Origin: an uncultured Oscillospiraceae bacterium
Lineage (GTDB): Bacteria; Bacillota; Clostridia; Oscillospirales; Oscillospiraceae
Assembly (NCBI GenBank): GCA_934675115.1
Contig: CAKUPH010000013.1
Location: forward strand, 1-36,830
Direction of reading: 5' to 3'
Length of the DNA: 36,830 bases
Shown here: positions 1 to 8,762 of the stretch, one piece after another
Layout of the letters: each line of letters begins with the position of its first letter
Numbering within the stretch: the first letter of the stretch is position 1
Program-made: the position numbers and the translations under genes
The notes under the pieces: generated by a model
Told to the model about the DNA's origin: nothing
The model's database searches: none
The model's input: the letters and a program-made list of their open reading frames with translations, nothing else

Positions 1-630
1 GACGGCTGGGTGGAGACCATGAAGGCCCACGATGTGCCGGAATGGTACATCGACTCGCTGGCCAAGATCGCCTATCTGTTCCCCAAGGCTCACGCCGTGG
101 CCTACGTCATGATGGCCCTGCGCATCGCGTGGTTCAAGGTACACCGGCCGCTGGCCTTTTACGCCGCATTCTTCTCCATCCGAGCCAAGGCATTCGACGA
201 GAAGTATATGTGCCGGGGCATGGAGGTCGTCAAGCAGAAGATCAAGGAGATCAGCGACAAGAAAAACGCCAAGGACAAGGCCGACCGGCCTTCTGCGGTG
301 GAGGAGGATATGCTCGTTACGCTGGAGGTGTGCTATGAGTTCTATCTCCGCGGCTTTACCTTTGCCCGGATGGATATTTCCCGGTCTCACGCCGTAAACT
401 TTCTGGTGGATGAGGAGCGCGGAGCGCTCATCCCGCCGTTCACCTCCATCGCCGGCCTGGGCGAGACTGTGGGCTGGGATATTATGGACAAGCGGGAGGG
501 CAAGACCTTTATCTCCATTGAGGAGTTCTCGCTGGCCTGCACCAAGGTGTCTAACGCCCACCTGACCCAACTCAAGGACGCGGGGGCCTTTGGCGATCTG
601 CCCGACAGCAGCCAGATTTCCCTGTTCTGA
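1..630 (+). CDS. polC: DNA polymerase III PolC-type alpha subunit, C-terminal part
   Basis: This is the last 209 codons of a replicative DNA polymerase; the frame is open from base 1, so the gene begins outside the window. PolC is the essential leading-strand polymerase of low-GC Gram-positive relatives. The segment contains the PolC C-terminal stretch PKAHAVAYVMMALRIAWFK (palm/fingers end), followed by the long tail with LRGFTFARMDISRS and FTSIAGLG (helix-hairpin-helix-like). The protein ends in QISLF, the expected form of a beta-clamp binding peptide at the extreme C-terminus of PolC. The assignment rests on recognition of these conserved stretches. The downstream his promoter starts 16 bases after the stop, and I see no convincing terminator between them. 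Confidence 0.93.
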   Translation, partial: DGWVETMKAHDVPEWYIDSLAKIAYLFPKAHAVAYVMMALRIAWFKVHRPLAFYAAFFSIRAKAFDEKYMCRGMEVVKQKIKEISDKKNAKDKADRPSAVEEDMLVTLEVCYEFYLRGFTFARMDISRSHAVNFLVDEERGALIPPFTSIAGLGETVGWDIMDKREGKTFISIEEFSLACTKVSNAHLTQLKDAGAFGDLPDSSQISLF

Positions 631-645
631 TTGTTTGCTTTGCCG

Positions 646-674
646 TTGACAGACGCTTGCTGGTGTGATAAATT
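646..674 (+). promoter_or_regulatory. Sigma-A promoter of the his operon
   Basis: A perfect -35 TTGACA (646-651) is followed after 17 bases by TAAATT (669-674), which is preceded by TG at 666-667 (extended -10). The predicted transcript would start near 681, leaving a leader of about 35 nt before hisZ. That is too short for a T-box or a classical his leader-peptide attenuator. The elements are seen directly; promoter activity is inferred. Confidence 0.75.
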
Positions 675-715
675 ATTTATTACATTAGCGAGATAAAGAA
701 AGCGAGGCGTTTCCT

Positions 716-1882
716 TTGCCCTTTACCATCAATACGCCGGAGGGGACCCGTGACCGGCTGTTTGCCGAGTGCGTCGAGCGCCGTCAGGTGCAGTCGGCGC
801 TGACGGCTCTCTTCCGCCGCCGGGGCTACGCCGAGGTCAGCACGCCGGAGGTGGAGTTCTACGACCTCTTCGTTCAGTCCGGCAATCCCATCCCGCAGGA
901 GGGGATGCTGAAGATCATCGACCGGTCGGGCAAGATCATGGTCATGCGGCCGGACTCCACCACCCCCATTGCCCGGGTGGCGGCCACGAAGCTCAAGACC
1001 GTCCCGCTTCCCCAGAGGCTCTACTACGATCAGACGGTGTTCCGATCCGGCCACGCCCACGACGGCGGCAGCAGCGAGATCGCCCAGTGCGGCGTGGAGA
1101 TGATCGGCGCGGTGGGCAAAAAGGCCGACGTGGAAATGGTGGCCATGGCGGTGGATTCCCTGCGGGCCTGCGGCGTAAAAAGATTCCATGTAGAGTTGGG
1201 CCACGCCGGATTTTTCCGGGCATTGGCCGCCCGGATGGATATGCCGGAGGACGAGCTGGAGCAGATGCGGGCCTACATCGAGGGAAAAAATTATGCGGCG
1301 CTGGGCGATCTTCTGGAGCCCTACGGCGGACAGCAGGCCTGCCGGGCCCTCAAGCGGCTGCCCTATCTGTTCGGCGGTGTGGAAACGCTGGACGAGGCCC
1401 GGGCGCTGGCGGGGGAGAGCGAGGCCCTCGACTACCTGCGGCAGATCTACGCCGAGCTGGATGCCGCCGGATACGGCGGATATCTGCGGTTTGACCTTGG
1501 TCTTGTGCATCAGATCGACTACTACACCGGCGTGGTGTTCCGGGGCTACGCCGAGGGCGCGGGCGCGCCGGTGCTGTCCGGCGGCCGGTATGACAGCCTT
1601 GTGGAGCGCTTCGGCCGGAAGGCGGAGGCCACGGGCTTTGCCGTGGACGTGGACGGCGTGGGCAGCTGCCTGACCGTCACTGTCCCGAAGCTGGAAATGG
1701 TGGTGCACTATGAGGACGGCTGCTTTGCGCAGGCGCTGGCCGTGATGGACGAGCGGCCCGACGGCAGCTGCGAGTTGTCCCCCTGCCGGACGGTGGAGAG
1801 CTCCGCCAATCTGGCCCGGGGAAAGGGCGCGGAGCTGCTGCTGATCGTCCAAAAGGGCACGGAAAGGCTGGTGCGGCTATGA
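716..1882 (+). CDS. hisZ: ATP phosphoribosyltransferase regulatory subunit HisZ
   Basis: HisZ is a catalytically inactive histidyl-tRNA synthetase paralogue that assembles with short-form HisG to make the first enzyme of histidine biosynthesis and to sense histidine. The 388-residue product has the class II synthetase core: FVQSG near residue 52, MRPDSTTPIAR (77-87), the YYTGVVFRG stretch near 268 and GGRYDSL near 290. It lacks the full C-terminal anticodon-binding domain of a true HisRS, which fits HisZ rather than HisS. The start is a TTG preceded at 8 nt by AGCGAGG (701-707); no in-frame ATG precedes the conserved TPEGTRDRLF start. It is the first gene of the operon and its stop overlaps the hisG start by 4 nt. 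Confidence 0.93.
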   Translation: MPFTINTPEGTRDRLFAECVERRQVQSALTALFRRRGYAEVSTPEVEFYDLFVQSGNPIPQEGMLKIIDRSGKIMVMRPDSTTPIARVAATKLKTVPLPQRLYYDQTVFRSGHAHDGGSSEIAQCGVEMIGAVGKKADVEMVAMAVDSLRACGVKRFHVELGHAGFFRALAARMDMPEDELEQMRAYIEGKNYAALGDLLEPYGGQQACRALKRLPYLFGGVETLDEARALAGESEALDYLRQIYAELDAAGYGGYLRFDLGLVHQIDYYTGVVFRGYAEGAGAPVLSGGRYDSLVERFGRKAEATGFAVDVDGVGSCLTVTVPKLEMVVHYEDGCFAQALAVMDERPDGSCELSPCRTVESSANLARGKGAELLLIVQKGTERLVRL

Positions 1883-2520
1883 GCGAACGGCTGAGGATCG
1901 CCCTGACCAAGGGCAGGCTTCAGGACAAGTCGGTGGAGCTTTTTGAAGCCATCGGACTGGACTGTACGCCGGTGAAGGATCCGGGGCGGCGGCTTATCCA
2001 CGCGCTGCCCAACTACCCCCTCGACGCGGTGCTGGCAAAAGCGCCGGACGTCATCACCTATGTGGAGCACGGCGTGTGCGACATGGGCATCGTGGGCAAG
2101 GACACCATTCTGGAAAAGGGCGGGGCCTTTTACGAGGTGCTGGATCTGGGCTTTGGCCGCTGCCGTTTCGCGCTGGCTGTCAAGGAGGGCACGGATTTTT
2201 ACGGCACTTATAAGACCCGGCGCATCGCGTCCAAATATCCCGGCGTGACCCGTGCGTTTTTCGAGAAAAAGGGCATGGACGTGGACATCATCAAGATTGA
2301 GGGCAGTGTGGAGCTGGCGCCGATCTTGGGGCTGGCCGATGGCATCGTGGACATCGTGGAGACCGGCGTGACACTCCGGGAAAACGGCCTTGTGCCCATC
2401 GAGGATGTGGCGCAGGTGTCCGCCCGGCTCATCGTCAACACGGCCAGCATGAAGCTGCACAAGAGCCAGATCTTGGACTTTATCTCGCGCTGCGAGGGCG
2501 AATTGGAGAGAAAACTATGA
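1879..2520 (+). CDS. hisG: ATP phosphoribosyltransferase catalytic subunit, short form
   Basis: Condenses ATP and PRPP to phosphoribosyl-ATP, the committed step of histidine biosynthesis. The 213-residue length is that of the short HisG form, which lacks the C-terminal regulatory domain and depends on HisZ, encoded just upstream. Recognisable motifs are LTKGRLQ at the N-terminus, GKDTILE near residue 74 and ELAPILGLADGIVD with the following ETG.TL segment (PRPP-binding region). The ATG overlaps the hisZ stop as ATGA, and the hisG stop overlaps hisD in the same way, so translation is probably coupled. Confidence 0.96.
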   Translation: MSERLRIALTKGRLQDKSVELFEAIGLDCTPVKDPGRRLIHALPNYPLDAVLAKAPDVITYVEHGVCDMGIVGKDTILEKGGAFYEVLDLGFGRCRFALAVKEGTDFYGTYKTRRIASKYPGVTRAFFEKKGMDVDIIKIEGSVELAPILGLADGIVDIVETGVTLRENGLVPIEDVAQVSARLIVNTASMKLHKSQILDFISRCEGELERKL

Positions 2521-3791
2521 TCGACATCATTCGGGCAGACGGTAGGTTGGAGCAGGAGAAAATCTCCGCGATGCGGGCGCGGGCCGCGCAGGCAAACGAG
2601 AATATTGACCGCTCAGTCGCTGAGATCATGCGGAATGTAAAGGAAAACGGCTTTGCGGCGGTGAAGGAATATTCCCTGCGCTTTGACCGCGCGGAGCCCT
2701 ATGAAATTTCCCGGGAAATGCTGGACGCGGCTTATGACCGCTGCCCGGCGGAGCTGACCGGGGCGCTGGAGCGGGCGGCAGCCAATATCCGGGACTATAG
2801 CGAGAAGCTGCTGGCAAAAACCATGGAGTGGACGTCCCCCGACGGCGGCACGGTGGGCCGCGTCGTACGCGGCCTGACCCGCGTGGGCATCTACGTGCCC
2901 GGCGGCACGGCGGCCTATCCCAGCTCGGTGCTCATGAACGCGGTACCCGCCCGGGTGGCCGGGGTGGATGAGATTGTCATGGTGACGCCCCCCACGGAAA
3001 ACCTCAACGACGCGGTGCTTGCGGCGGCGAAAATCGCCAGGGTGGATCGGGTCATCGCCGTGGGCGGAGCTCAGGCGGTGGCGGCGCTGACCTACGGCGC
3101 GGGCTTTATCCCCCGGGTGGACAAGCTGGTGGGGCCGGGCAATGCTTTTGTGGCCTCCGCCAAGCGGATGGCCTACGGCCAGCTGGACATCGACATGGTA
3201 GCCGGCCCGTCCGAGGTGCTGGTCATTGCCGACGGCACGGCGGATCCCGTCTATGTCGCGGCGGATCTGCTCAGTCAGGCGGAACACGATAAGATGGCTT
3301 CCGCCGTCCTGCTGACGGACAGCATAGAGCTTGCCCGGGCGGTGGACGGCGAGATCGTCCGCCAGATCGGCTATCTGGGCCGGTCAGAGATCATTGAGTG
3401 CTCCCTGCGGGACTTCGGCTGCGCCATCGTCTGCGAGAGTCTGGAGCAGGCGGCCCGGCTGGCCAACGAGATCGCACCGGAGCATCTGGAGATCGTCACG
3501 GAGCAGCCCCGGGCGCTGCTGCCCCTTATCCGGAACGCCGGGGCGGTGTTCCTCGGCTCCTACAGTCCAGAGCCGCTGGGCGACTATATGGCTGGACCGG
3601 ACCACGTTCTGCCCACCAGCGGTACGGCGCGGTTTTTCTCCCCGCTGTCGGTGGACAGCTTCCTCAAGACCATGAGCGTCATTGAGTACGACCGCGCGTC
3701 GCTGGAAAAGGTCCACGGGCAGGTCATCACGCTGGCGGAGGCGGAGCATCTTACCGCCCACGCCAATTCCATCAAGGTGAGATTTCAGTAA
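2517..3791 (+). CDS. hisD: Histidinol dehydrogenase
   Basis: Catalyses the last two oxidations of the pathway, L-histidinol to L-histidine, with NAD and a zinc ion. The product has 424 residues, the usual length. Visible signatures are the glycine-rich VGPGNAFVASAKRM segment near residue 207, GPSEVLVIAD near 235, LSQAEHD near 260 (zinc ligands), APEHLEI near 322 and the AGPDHVLPTSGTARF C-terminal motif. The start ATG overlaps the hisG stop (ATGA). A 12-bp hairpin lies between this gene and hisB. Confidence 0.97.
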   Translation: MIDIIRADGRLEQEKISAMRARAAQANENIDRSVAEIMRNVKENGFAAVKEYSLRFDRAEPYEISREMLDAAYDRCPAELTGALERAAANIRDYSEKLLAKTMEWTSPDGGTVGRVVRGLTRVGIYVPGGTAAYPSSVLMNAVPARVAGVDEIVMVTPPTENLNDAVLAAAKIARVDRVIAVGGAQAVAALTYGAGFIPRVDKLVGPGNAFVASAKRMAYGQLDIDMVAGPSEVLVIADGTADPVYVAADLLSQAEHDKMASAVLLTDSIELARAVDGEIVRQIGYLGRSEIIECSLRDFGCAIVCESLEQAARLANEIAPEHLEIVTEQPRALLPLIRNAGAVFLGSYSPEPLGDYMAGPDHVLPTSGTARFFSPLSVDSFLKTMSVIEYDRASLEKVHGQVITLAEAEHLTAHANSIKVRFQ

Positions 3792-3795
3792 AACG

Positions 3796-3825
3796 GGCAA
3801 AAGGGGCTTTCCGGCCCCTTTTGCC
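3796..3825 (+). promoter_or_regulatory. Intercistronic hairpin between hisD and hisB
   Basis: A perfect 12-bp inverted repeat (3796-3807 with 3814-3825, loop of 6) fills most of the short hisD-hisB gap. Its core GGGGC/GCCCC is flanked by AAAA and TTTT, the layout of a weak bidirectional terminator, but there is no further U-tract after the stem. It may partly attenuate downstream expression, stabilise the upstream mRNA or mark the boundary of an RNA processing product. The structure is seen; the role is inferred. Confidence 0.55.
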
Positions 3826-3845
3826 GTATGACAGGAGGAATTCCC

Positions 3846-4421
3846 ATGCGCACCGCGCACATCGTCCGGAAAACGAAAGAGACGGAGATCGACCTTGCCC
3901 TGACGCTGGAGAGAGGCTCGGTAGAGGTGTCCACCGGCATCGGCTTTTTTGACCATATGCTGACGGCGCTGGCCTTTTACGCGGGCTGGGGGCTGGTGCT
4001 GACGGTTAAGGGCGATTTCCATGTGGACGGGCATCACACTGTGGAGGACACCGGCATCGTACTGGGGCAGGCGCTGCGGGAAGCGCTGGGCGACAGGGCG
4101 GGGATCCGCCGGTTCGGCAGCGCATACGTCCCCATGGATGAGGCGCTGTGCCGTACGGTGCTGGACATCTCCAACCGGCCCTATCTGGTGTTTCAGGCGG
4201 ACATGCCCCAGCCTATGATCGGAGCCTATGATTCCTGCCTGACGGTGGAGTTTATGCGGGCCGTCGCCATGAACGCCGGGCTGACACTCCATCAGGAGTG
4301 CCTGTACGGGGCGAACGCACACCACATCACCGAGGCGCTGTTCAAGTCGCTGGGCCTTGCGCTGAAGGACGCCGTCCGGGTGGAGGGAGAAGGCGTGACC
4401 TCCACCAAGGGGGTGCTGTGA
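3846..4421 (+). CDS. hisB: Imidazoleglycerol-phosphate dehydratase
   Basis: Dehydrates imidazole glycerol phosphate to imidazole acetol phosphate with two manganese ions. The 191-residue protein is the monofunctional form, without a fused histidinol-phosphatase. Metal-binding signatures are FFDHML near residue 35, VDGHHTVEDTG near 60 and the GANAHHITEA stretch near 155. I chose the ATG at 3846 because AGGAGG lies 7-8 nt upstream; an in-frame ATG at 3828 has no such site and falls just after the hairpin. The stop overlaps the hisH start by one base (TGATG). Confidence 0.95.
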   Translation: MRTAHIVRKTKETEIDLALTLERGSVEVSTGIGFFDHMLTALAFYAGWGLVLTVKGDFHVDGHHTVEDTGIVLGQALREALGDRAGIRRFGSAYVPMDEALCRTVLDISNRPYLVFQADMPQPMIGAYDSCLTVEFMRAVAMNAGLTLHQECLYGANAHHITEALFKSLGLALKDAVRVEGEGVTSTKGVL

Positions 4422-5029
4422 TGGGCTATACGGCCATCGTGGATTACGGTGTCGGTAATCTGAAGAGCGTAGCCAACGCCATGGCCTATCTCGGGGAGCG
4501 GACGCTGATCGCCGGGGATGAAGCGGGGCTTGAAAAGGCGGACGCCATCATCCTGCCCGGCGTCGGGGCTTTCCCGGACGCAGCGGACCGGCTCCGTGCC
4601 GCAGGACTGGACGAGGTCATCGTCCGGCAAGCGGAGAAAAAGCCGGTGCTGGGCATCTGCCTTGGGATGCAGCTTTTGTTCGAATGGGGCGAGGAGGTCC
4701 GCCGGTGCCGGGGGCTTAGCCTTGTGTCCGGCGGGGTGAAGCGGATCGAGACGGCCTGCAAGCTGCCCCACATCGGTTGGAACAGCCTGACGTTTCAGAA
4801 CGATTCACCCTTGTTCCGGGGGCTGGACGACGGCGCTTACGTCTATTTCGTGCACTCCTTCTGCGGCGCGGCGGAAAAGCCGGAGCAGGTCATCGCCACG
4901 ACGGACTACGGAACTACTGTGGTGGCCGCCGTCCAGAGCGGGAACGCCTTCGGCTGCCAGTTCCACCCGGAGAAGAGCGGCGAGACCGGACTTGCCATCC
5001 TGAAAAATTTTGCGCAGCTGGGAAAATAA
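4421..5029 (+). CDS. hisH: Imidazole glycerol phosphate synthase glutaminase subunit HisH
   Basis: Class I glutamine amidotransferase that feeds ammonia to HisF. The 202-residue protein has the nucleophile Cys80 in GICLGMQL, with His182 and Glu184 in FHPEKS completing the triad. YGVGNLKSV at the N-terminus and PGVGAF near residue 45 are typical. The start is the ATG overlapping the hisB stop; an open frame continues upstream into hisB but has no family features. Its partner hisF lies about 3 kb downstream, because a membrane enzyme gene is inserted after hisH. Confidence 0.96.
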   Translation: MGYTAIVDYGVGNLKSVANAMAYLGERTLIAGDEAGLEKADAIILPGVGAFPDAADRLRAAGLDEVIVRQAEKKPVLGICLGMQLLFEWGEEVRRCRGLSLVSGGVKRIETACKLPHIGWNSLTFQNDSPLFRGLDDGAYVYFVHSFCGAAEKPEQVIATTDYGTTVVAAVQSGNAFGCQFHPEKSGETGLAILKNFAQLGK

Positions 5030-5085
5030 GCGTGCCTTCGCAATGAAACTTTAATACTTTTTGTCTGGTATTGGGTTTTCCTGTA

Positions 5086-5094
5086 TGCTATAAT
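5086..5094 (+). promoter_or_regulatory. Extended -10 promoter upstream of the sulfatase-fold gene
   Basis: TGC directly followed by a perfect TATAAT (5089-5094) forms a strong extended -10 element 44 bases before the start codon. The -35 position at 17 bp spacing (TGGTAT) is poor, which is tolerable for extended -10 promoters. This would give the inserted gene, and by read-through hisAFIE, a start site independent of the hisZ promoter. Confidence 0.6.
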
Positions 5095-5137
5095 ACTGCT
5101 CAATCAAATTGCAAATGAATCTCTCAGGAGGCTGATT

Positions 5138-7261
5138 ATGGCTAATTACAGACGCGGAGGGAAGCGGGCGTACCGGGGCAGCTCCGCTTCCAGCGATTCT
5201 ATGGCGGCCAGAACGGCGGGCCGTATCCTGTTTTTCCCGCTGCTGTTCGTCTACTTGGAGCTTGTGCTCCACCTTTATATGAAAATGAACATGAAATACT
5301 TCATGGTGTATTTTGTGTTTGCGCTGGCGGCGGGCTGCCTGTTCAGTGCGGTCACCATGCCTTTCAAGCGCAAGGTGAACCGGGTGCTGTCCAAGGTGTT
5401 TGCCGTGCTCATCACGCTGGTATACATTATTGAGCTCATCGCCAAGAAGATATTGCAGTCCTATTATCCCTTCAGCACGCTGGGCCTTGCGGCGGAGAAC
5501 CATCTGACGGACTACATGGGCGCCATCGTATCCATGGTGGTGCGGAGCATTCCCATCATCATTGTCATGTTCCTGCCGGTGATCTTCCTGTTCGTGCTCG
5601 GCAACCGCCTGCTCCTGTTCCCGCGGACAGACGTGCGTTTTGCCGGGGTGGTCGCGGCCATTATGGTGGTGCTCCATCTGCTGGGACTGGGGCTGATCCA
5701 TCTGCCGTGGAGCGGCGACCTGACCCCCGCCCAGCTCTATCAGCTGGACACCAATCTGGATGATCAGGTGGAGCAGCTGGGCCTTGTGACCATGCTACGG
5801 CTGGATCTGAAGCACATGATCGTCCCGGCGGGGAAGGATCTGGATGACGACTTCGGAACGCCCAGCCAGCAGCCGTCGGAAACGCCCTCCGCCGACGTTG
5901 CACCCAGTGACGATCCGGAGGCCAGCCCCACGCTGGTCATCGACACCTCGCCCAACGTCATGGATGTGGATCTGGAAGCGGTGGCCGAGAGCACCAGCAA
6001 CAAGGACATCCAGTGGCTGGCCAAGTATTTCAACAGCAAGACGCCCACCAACAAGAATCAGTACACTGGCATGTTCAAGGGCTACAACGTCATTTTCCTG
6101 ACGCTGGAGGGCTTCTCCGGCTATGCCATCGACCCGGAGCTGACGCCCACGCTGTATAAGCTGGTCAACGAGGGCTTTGTGTTCAAAAATTTCTATACCG
6201 CCCTCCATTACACCAGCACCTCCGGCGGCGAGTGCCAGAATCTGCTGGGTCTGTACCCCAAGGACGGCAACCCGTCCTCCATGAAGCGCACCGGCGTGCT
6301 GGGTACCAACTGCTACTTCTCGCTGGCGCAGCAGCTGGGACGTCTGGGCTACACCAATCTGGGCTATCACGGCAATACGGATATGTACGGCCGCTACGCG
6401 TCCCACACCAATCTGGGCTACACGTGGAAGCAGTACCAGACCGGCCTTCAGTTGGAGATGAACTCCGACGGCAGCAACTACCTCTGGCCCCAGCGGGACA
6501 AGTATGTCATTGATGCCAGCGTGGACGACTACATCAACAGCGATACGCCCTTCAATATCTACTACCTGACCATCAGCGGCCACATGCCCTACAGCAACAA
6601 CCGGGTGGCGAACCAGTACCGTGATCTGGTGGACGGCCTGCCGTACAGCGATACCACCAAGAACTACGTCGCCACCGTCATCGAGGTGGACCGGGCGCTG
6701 GAAGAGCTGCTCACCAAGCTGGAGGAGGCGGGGCAGCTGGACAAGACGCTGATCGTCGCCAGCCCCGACCATGTGCCGTACTTCAACGTGGACACGCTGG
6801 AGGAGCTGTCCGGAGAGACATTCGGCTCTTCCGAAGATCTGGAAAACCTCAAGGAGAGCAGCATCAACGTGGACGTCTACAAAAACACCCTCTTCATCTG
6901 GTCCGCCAGCATGGAGGAGCCGGTGTATGTGGACAAGGTGTGCTGTCAGGTGGATATTCTGCCCACCGTCTCCAATCTGCTGGGCCTTGAGTACGATTCC
7001 CGGATGCTGTCCGGCTCCGACATCCTCTCCGACAGCGAGGGACAGGTTATTTTCCACTCCCGCAGCTGGCTGACGGACAAGGGCTACTACAACCGCTATA
7101 CGCAGGAATTTACCCCCGCGGCGGGCGTTACCATGACGGCGGAGGAGCAGGAGTCCTATGTGGACTCCATGAAGAAGCAGGTCACCAACAAGCTGTCCTG
7201 CACGGAGCTTATCATCGAGAACGATTTCTACGACTACGTATTCAACAAATTCCAGGGGTGA
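5138..7261 (+). CDS. LtaS-like membrane sulfatase-fold phosphotransferase
   Basis: The 707-residue protein has a short basic N-terminus, five hydrophobic segments in the first 200 residues, a Ser/Pro/Asp-rich linker around 245-270 and an extracellular alkaline-phosphatase-superfamily domain from about residue 310. In that domain YNVIFLTLEGFSGY supplies the metal-binding Glu, STSGGE places Thr361 where LtaS has its catalytic Thr, and SPDHVPY supplies a metal-binding Asp-His pair. The family includes lipoteichoic acid synthases and other phosphoglycerol or phosphoethanolamine transferases; the substrate here cannot be told. The gene has its own promoter and a strong AGGAGG (5126-5131). It sits inside the his operon, between hisH and hisA, which is not its usual context. 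Confidence 0.85.
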   Translation: MANYRRGGKRAYRGSSASSDSMAARTAGRILFFPLLFVYLELVLHLYMKMNMKYFMVYFVFALAAGCLFSAVTMPFKRKVNRVLSKVFAVLITLVYIIELIAKKILQSYYPFSTLGLAAENHLTDYMGAIVSMVVRSIPIIIVMFLPVIFLFVLGNRLLLFPRTDVRFAGVVAAIMVVLHLLGLGLIHLPWSGDLTPAQLYQLDTNLDDQVEQLGLVTMLRLDLKHMIVPAGKDLDDDFGTPSQQPSETPSADVAPSDDPEASPTLVIDTSPNVMDVDLEAVAESTSNKDIQWLAKYFNSKTPTNKNQYTGMFKGYNVIFLTLEGFSGYAIDPELTPTLYKLVNEGFVFKNFYTALHYTSTSGGECQNLLGLYPKDGNPSSMKRTGVLGTNCYFSLAQQLGRLGYTNLGYHGNTDMYGRYASHTNLGYTWKQYQTGLQLEMNSDGSNYLWPQRDKYVIDASVDDYINSDTPFNIYYLTISGHMPYSNNRVANQYRDLVDGLPYSDTTKNYVATVIEVDRALEELLTKLEEAGQLDKTLIVASPDHVPYFNVDTLEELSGETFGSSEDLENLKESSINVDVYKNTLFIWSASMEEPVYVDKVCCQVDILPTVSNLLGLEYDSRMLSGSDILSDSEGQVIFHSRSWLTDKGYYNRYTQEFTPAAGVTMTAEEQESYVDSMKKQVTNKLSCTELIIENDFYDYVFNKFQG

Positions 7262-7285
7262 CTCTGGCTGACGGAGGGGAACCTT

Positions 7286-8008
7286 ATGATCATTCTGCCC
7301 GCCATTGACCTGAAGGACGGGAAGGTCGTGCGCCTGTATCAGGGCGATTTCAGCACGGTCCATCAGGTGGCCGACGACCCGCTGAGCACTGCCCGGGCCT
7401 TTTATGACGCCGGTGCCCGGTACATCCACATGGTGGATCTGGACGGCGCGAAGGACGGCGTTCGTCAGAACAGCGCCATCGTGGCGGCCGTGGCAAAGAT
7501 CGGTCTGCGGGTAGAGCTGGGCGGCGGCATCCGCTCCAAGGACGACCTGCGCGCGGTGTTCGGCATGGGCGTGCGGCGGGCGGTCATCGGCTCAGCGGCG
7601 GTGACGGATCCGGAATTTGTCCGTCAGGCGGTGACGGAATACGGCCCGGAGCGCATCGCTGTTGGCATAGACACCAGAGACGGAAAGGTCAAGACCGCCG
7701 GCTGGGTGGAGGACTCCGGGTTGGACTATCTCGAATTCGCAAGCCAAATGGCGGCAATCGGTGTAAAGAAAATCATCTTTACAGATATCGCCACGGACGG
7801 GACACTGGAAGGCCCGGCCTACGACCGGCTGGCGGCCCTTCAGACGCACGTGAACTGCGATATTATCGCCTCCGGCGGCGTGTCCTGCAGCGAGGACATC
7901 GTCCGGCTTCGGGACATGGGCATGTACGGGGCCATCGTCGGCAAGGCCTACTATGCCGGGACGGTGGATCTGGTCCGGGCGGTAGAGGAGGCGGGGGCGC
8001 AATGTTAG
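7286..8008 (+). CDS. hisA: Phosphoribosylformimino-AICAR phosphate isomerase HisA
   Basis: Amadori isomerase of histidine biosynthesis, a (beta/alpha)8 barrel of 240 residues. Asp8 in PAIDLKDG is one catalytic acid; the second pole is in [14 protein letters not shown] near residue 130 and [13 protein letters not shown] near 170. ELGGGIRS and IASGGVS are the two phosphate-binding loops. The start lies 24 nt after the sulfatase-fold gene with GGAGGGG upstream. The 3' end overlaps hisF by 7 nt. Confidence 0.96.
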   Translation: MIILPAIDLKDGKVVRLYQGDFSTVHQVADDPLSTARAFYDAGARYIHMVDLDGAKDGVRQNSAIVAAVAKIGLRVELGGGIRSKDDLRAVFGMGVRRAVIGSAAVTDPEFVRQAVTEYGPERIAVGIDTRDGKVKTAGWVEDSGLDYLEFASQMAAIGVKKIIFTDIATDGTLEGPAYDRLAALQTHVNCDIIASGGVSCSEDIVRLRDMGMYGAIVGKAYYAGTVDLVRAVEEAGAQC

Positions 8009-8757
8009 CCAAACGCATTATTCCCTGTCTGGACGTTCGGGACGGACGGGTAGTCAAGGGCGTCAACTTTGTGAACATCCGGGACGCCGGAGATCCGGTG
8101 GAGCTTGCGGCTTACTACTCGGATCAGGGCGCTGACGAGATCGTGTTTCTGGACATCACCGCCACCAGCGACGACCGCAAAACGGTGGCGGATGTGGTGG
8201 AGCGGACGGCCAGCCGGGTGTTCGTGCCGTTGACCGTGGGCGGCGGCATCCGGACGCTGGAGGATTTTCAGATTCTGCTGCGGGCCGGAGCGGACAAGAT
8301 CTCCGTCAATTCCGCTGCCGTCAAGGACCCGACGCTGATCTCCCGGGCGGCGGAGCGGTTCGGTTCACAGTGCGTGGTGCTGGCCATCGATGCGCGGAAG
8401 CGGCCGGAGGGCGGCTATGAGGTAGTCATGGCCGGAGGGCGCACGCCCACCGGGTTGGACGCGGTGGAATGGGCGAAGGAGGGCCGGCGCCTTGGCGCGG
8501 GGGAGATCCTTTTGACTTCCATGGACGCCGACGGTACAAAGGCCGGGTTCGACATCGAAATGACCCGCGCCGTGACGCAGGCGGTGTCCATCCCGGTCAT
8601 CGCCTCCGGCGGCTGCGGCAGTCTGGAGCATTTCGCGCAGGTGTTTGAGGAGACCGGCTGCGACGCGGCGCTGGCCGCGTCCCTGTTCCACTTCGGGGAA
8701 CTGACGGTCCCGCAGGTGAAGGATTATCTGGCGCGGCGGAATATTCCGGTGAGGTGA
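8002..8757 (+). CDS. hisF: Imidazole glycerol phosphate synthase cyclase subunit HisF
   Basis: Uses ammonia from HisH to convert PRFAR into imidazole glycerol phosphate and AICAR. The 251-residue barrel carries catalytic Asp11 in IPCLDVRDG and Asp130 in AIDARK, together with the phosphate loops VGGGIRT and IASGGCG. It overlaps hisA by 7 nt and is followed almost immediately by hisI. Length and motifs are fully canonical. Confidence 0.97.
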   Translation: MLAKRIIPCLDVRDGRVVKGVNFVNIRDAGDPVELAAYYSDQGADEIVFLDITATSDDRKTVADVVERTASRVFVPLTVGGGIRTLEDFQILLRAGADKISVNSAAVKDPTLISRAAERFGSQCVVLAIDARKRPEGGYEVVMAGGRTPTGLDAVEWAKEGRRLGAGEILLTSMDADGTKAGFDIEMTRAVTQAVSIPVIASGGCGSLEHFAQVFEETGCDAALAASLFHFGELTVPQVKDYLARRNIPVR

Positions 8758-8762
8758 GCGAT

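Noticed and set aside
652..715. A T-box or histidine attenuator before hisZ
   Set aside because: The leader after the predicted start is only about 35 nt and has no stem-loop or His-rich leader peptide.
4298..4420. Longer start for hisH within hisB
   Set aside because: The extra 41 residues come from hisB in another frame and have no family similarity; the ATG at 4421 overlaps the hisB stop and gives the canonical N-terminus.
5795..7429. 544-codon antisense frame over the sulfatase-fold gene, and a similar 390-codon frame at 680-1852 over hisZ
   Set aside because: Same codon-bias effect; no ribosome binding site or recognisable motifs.
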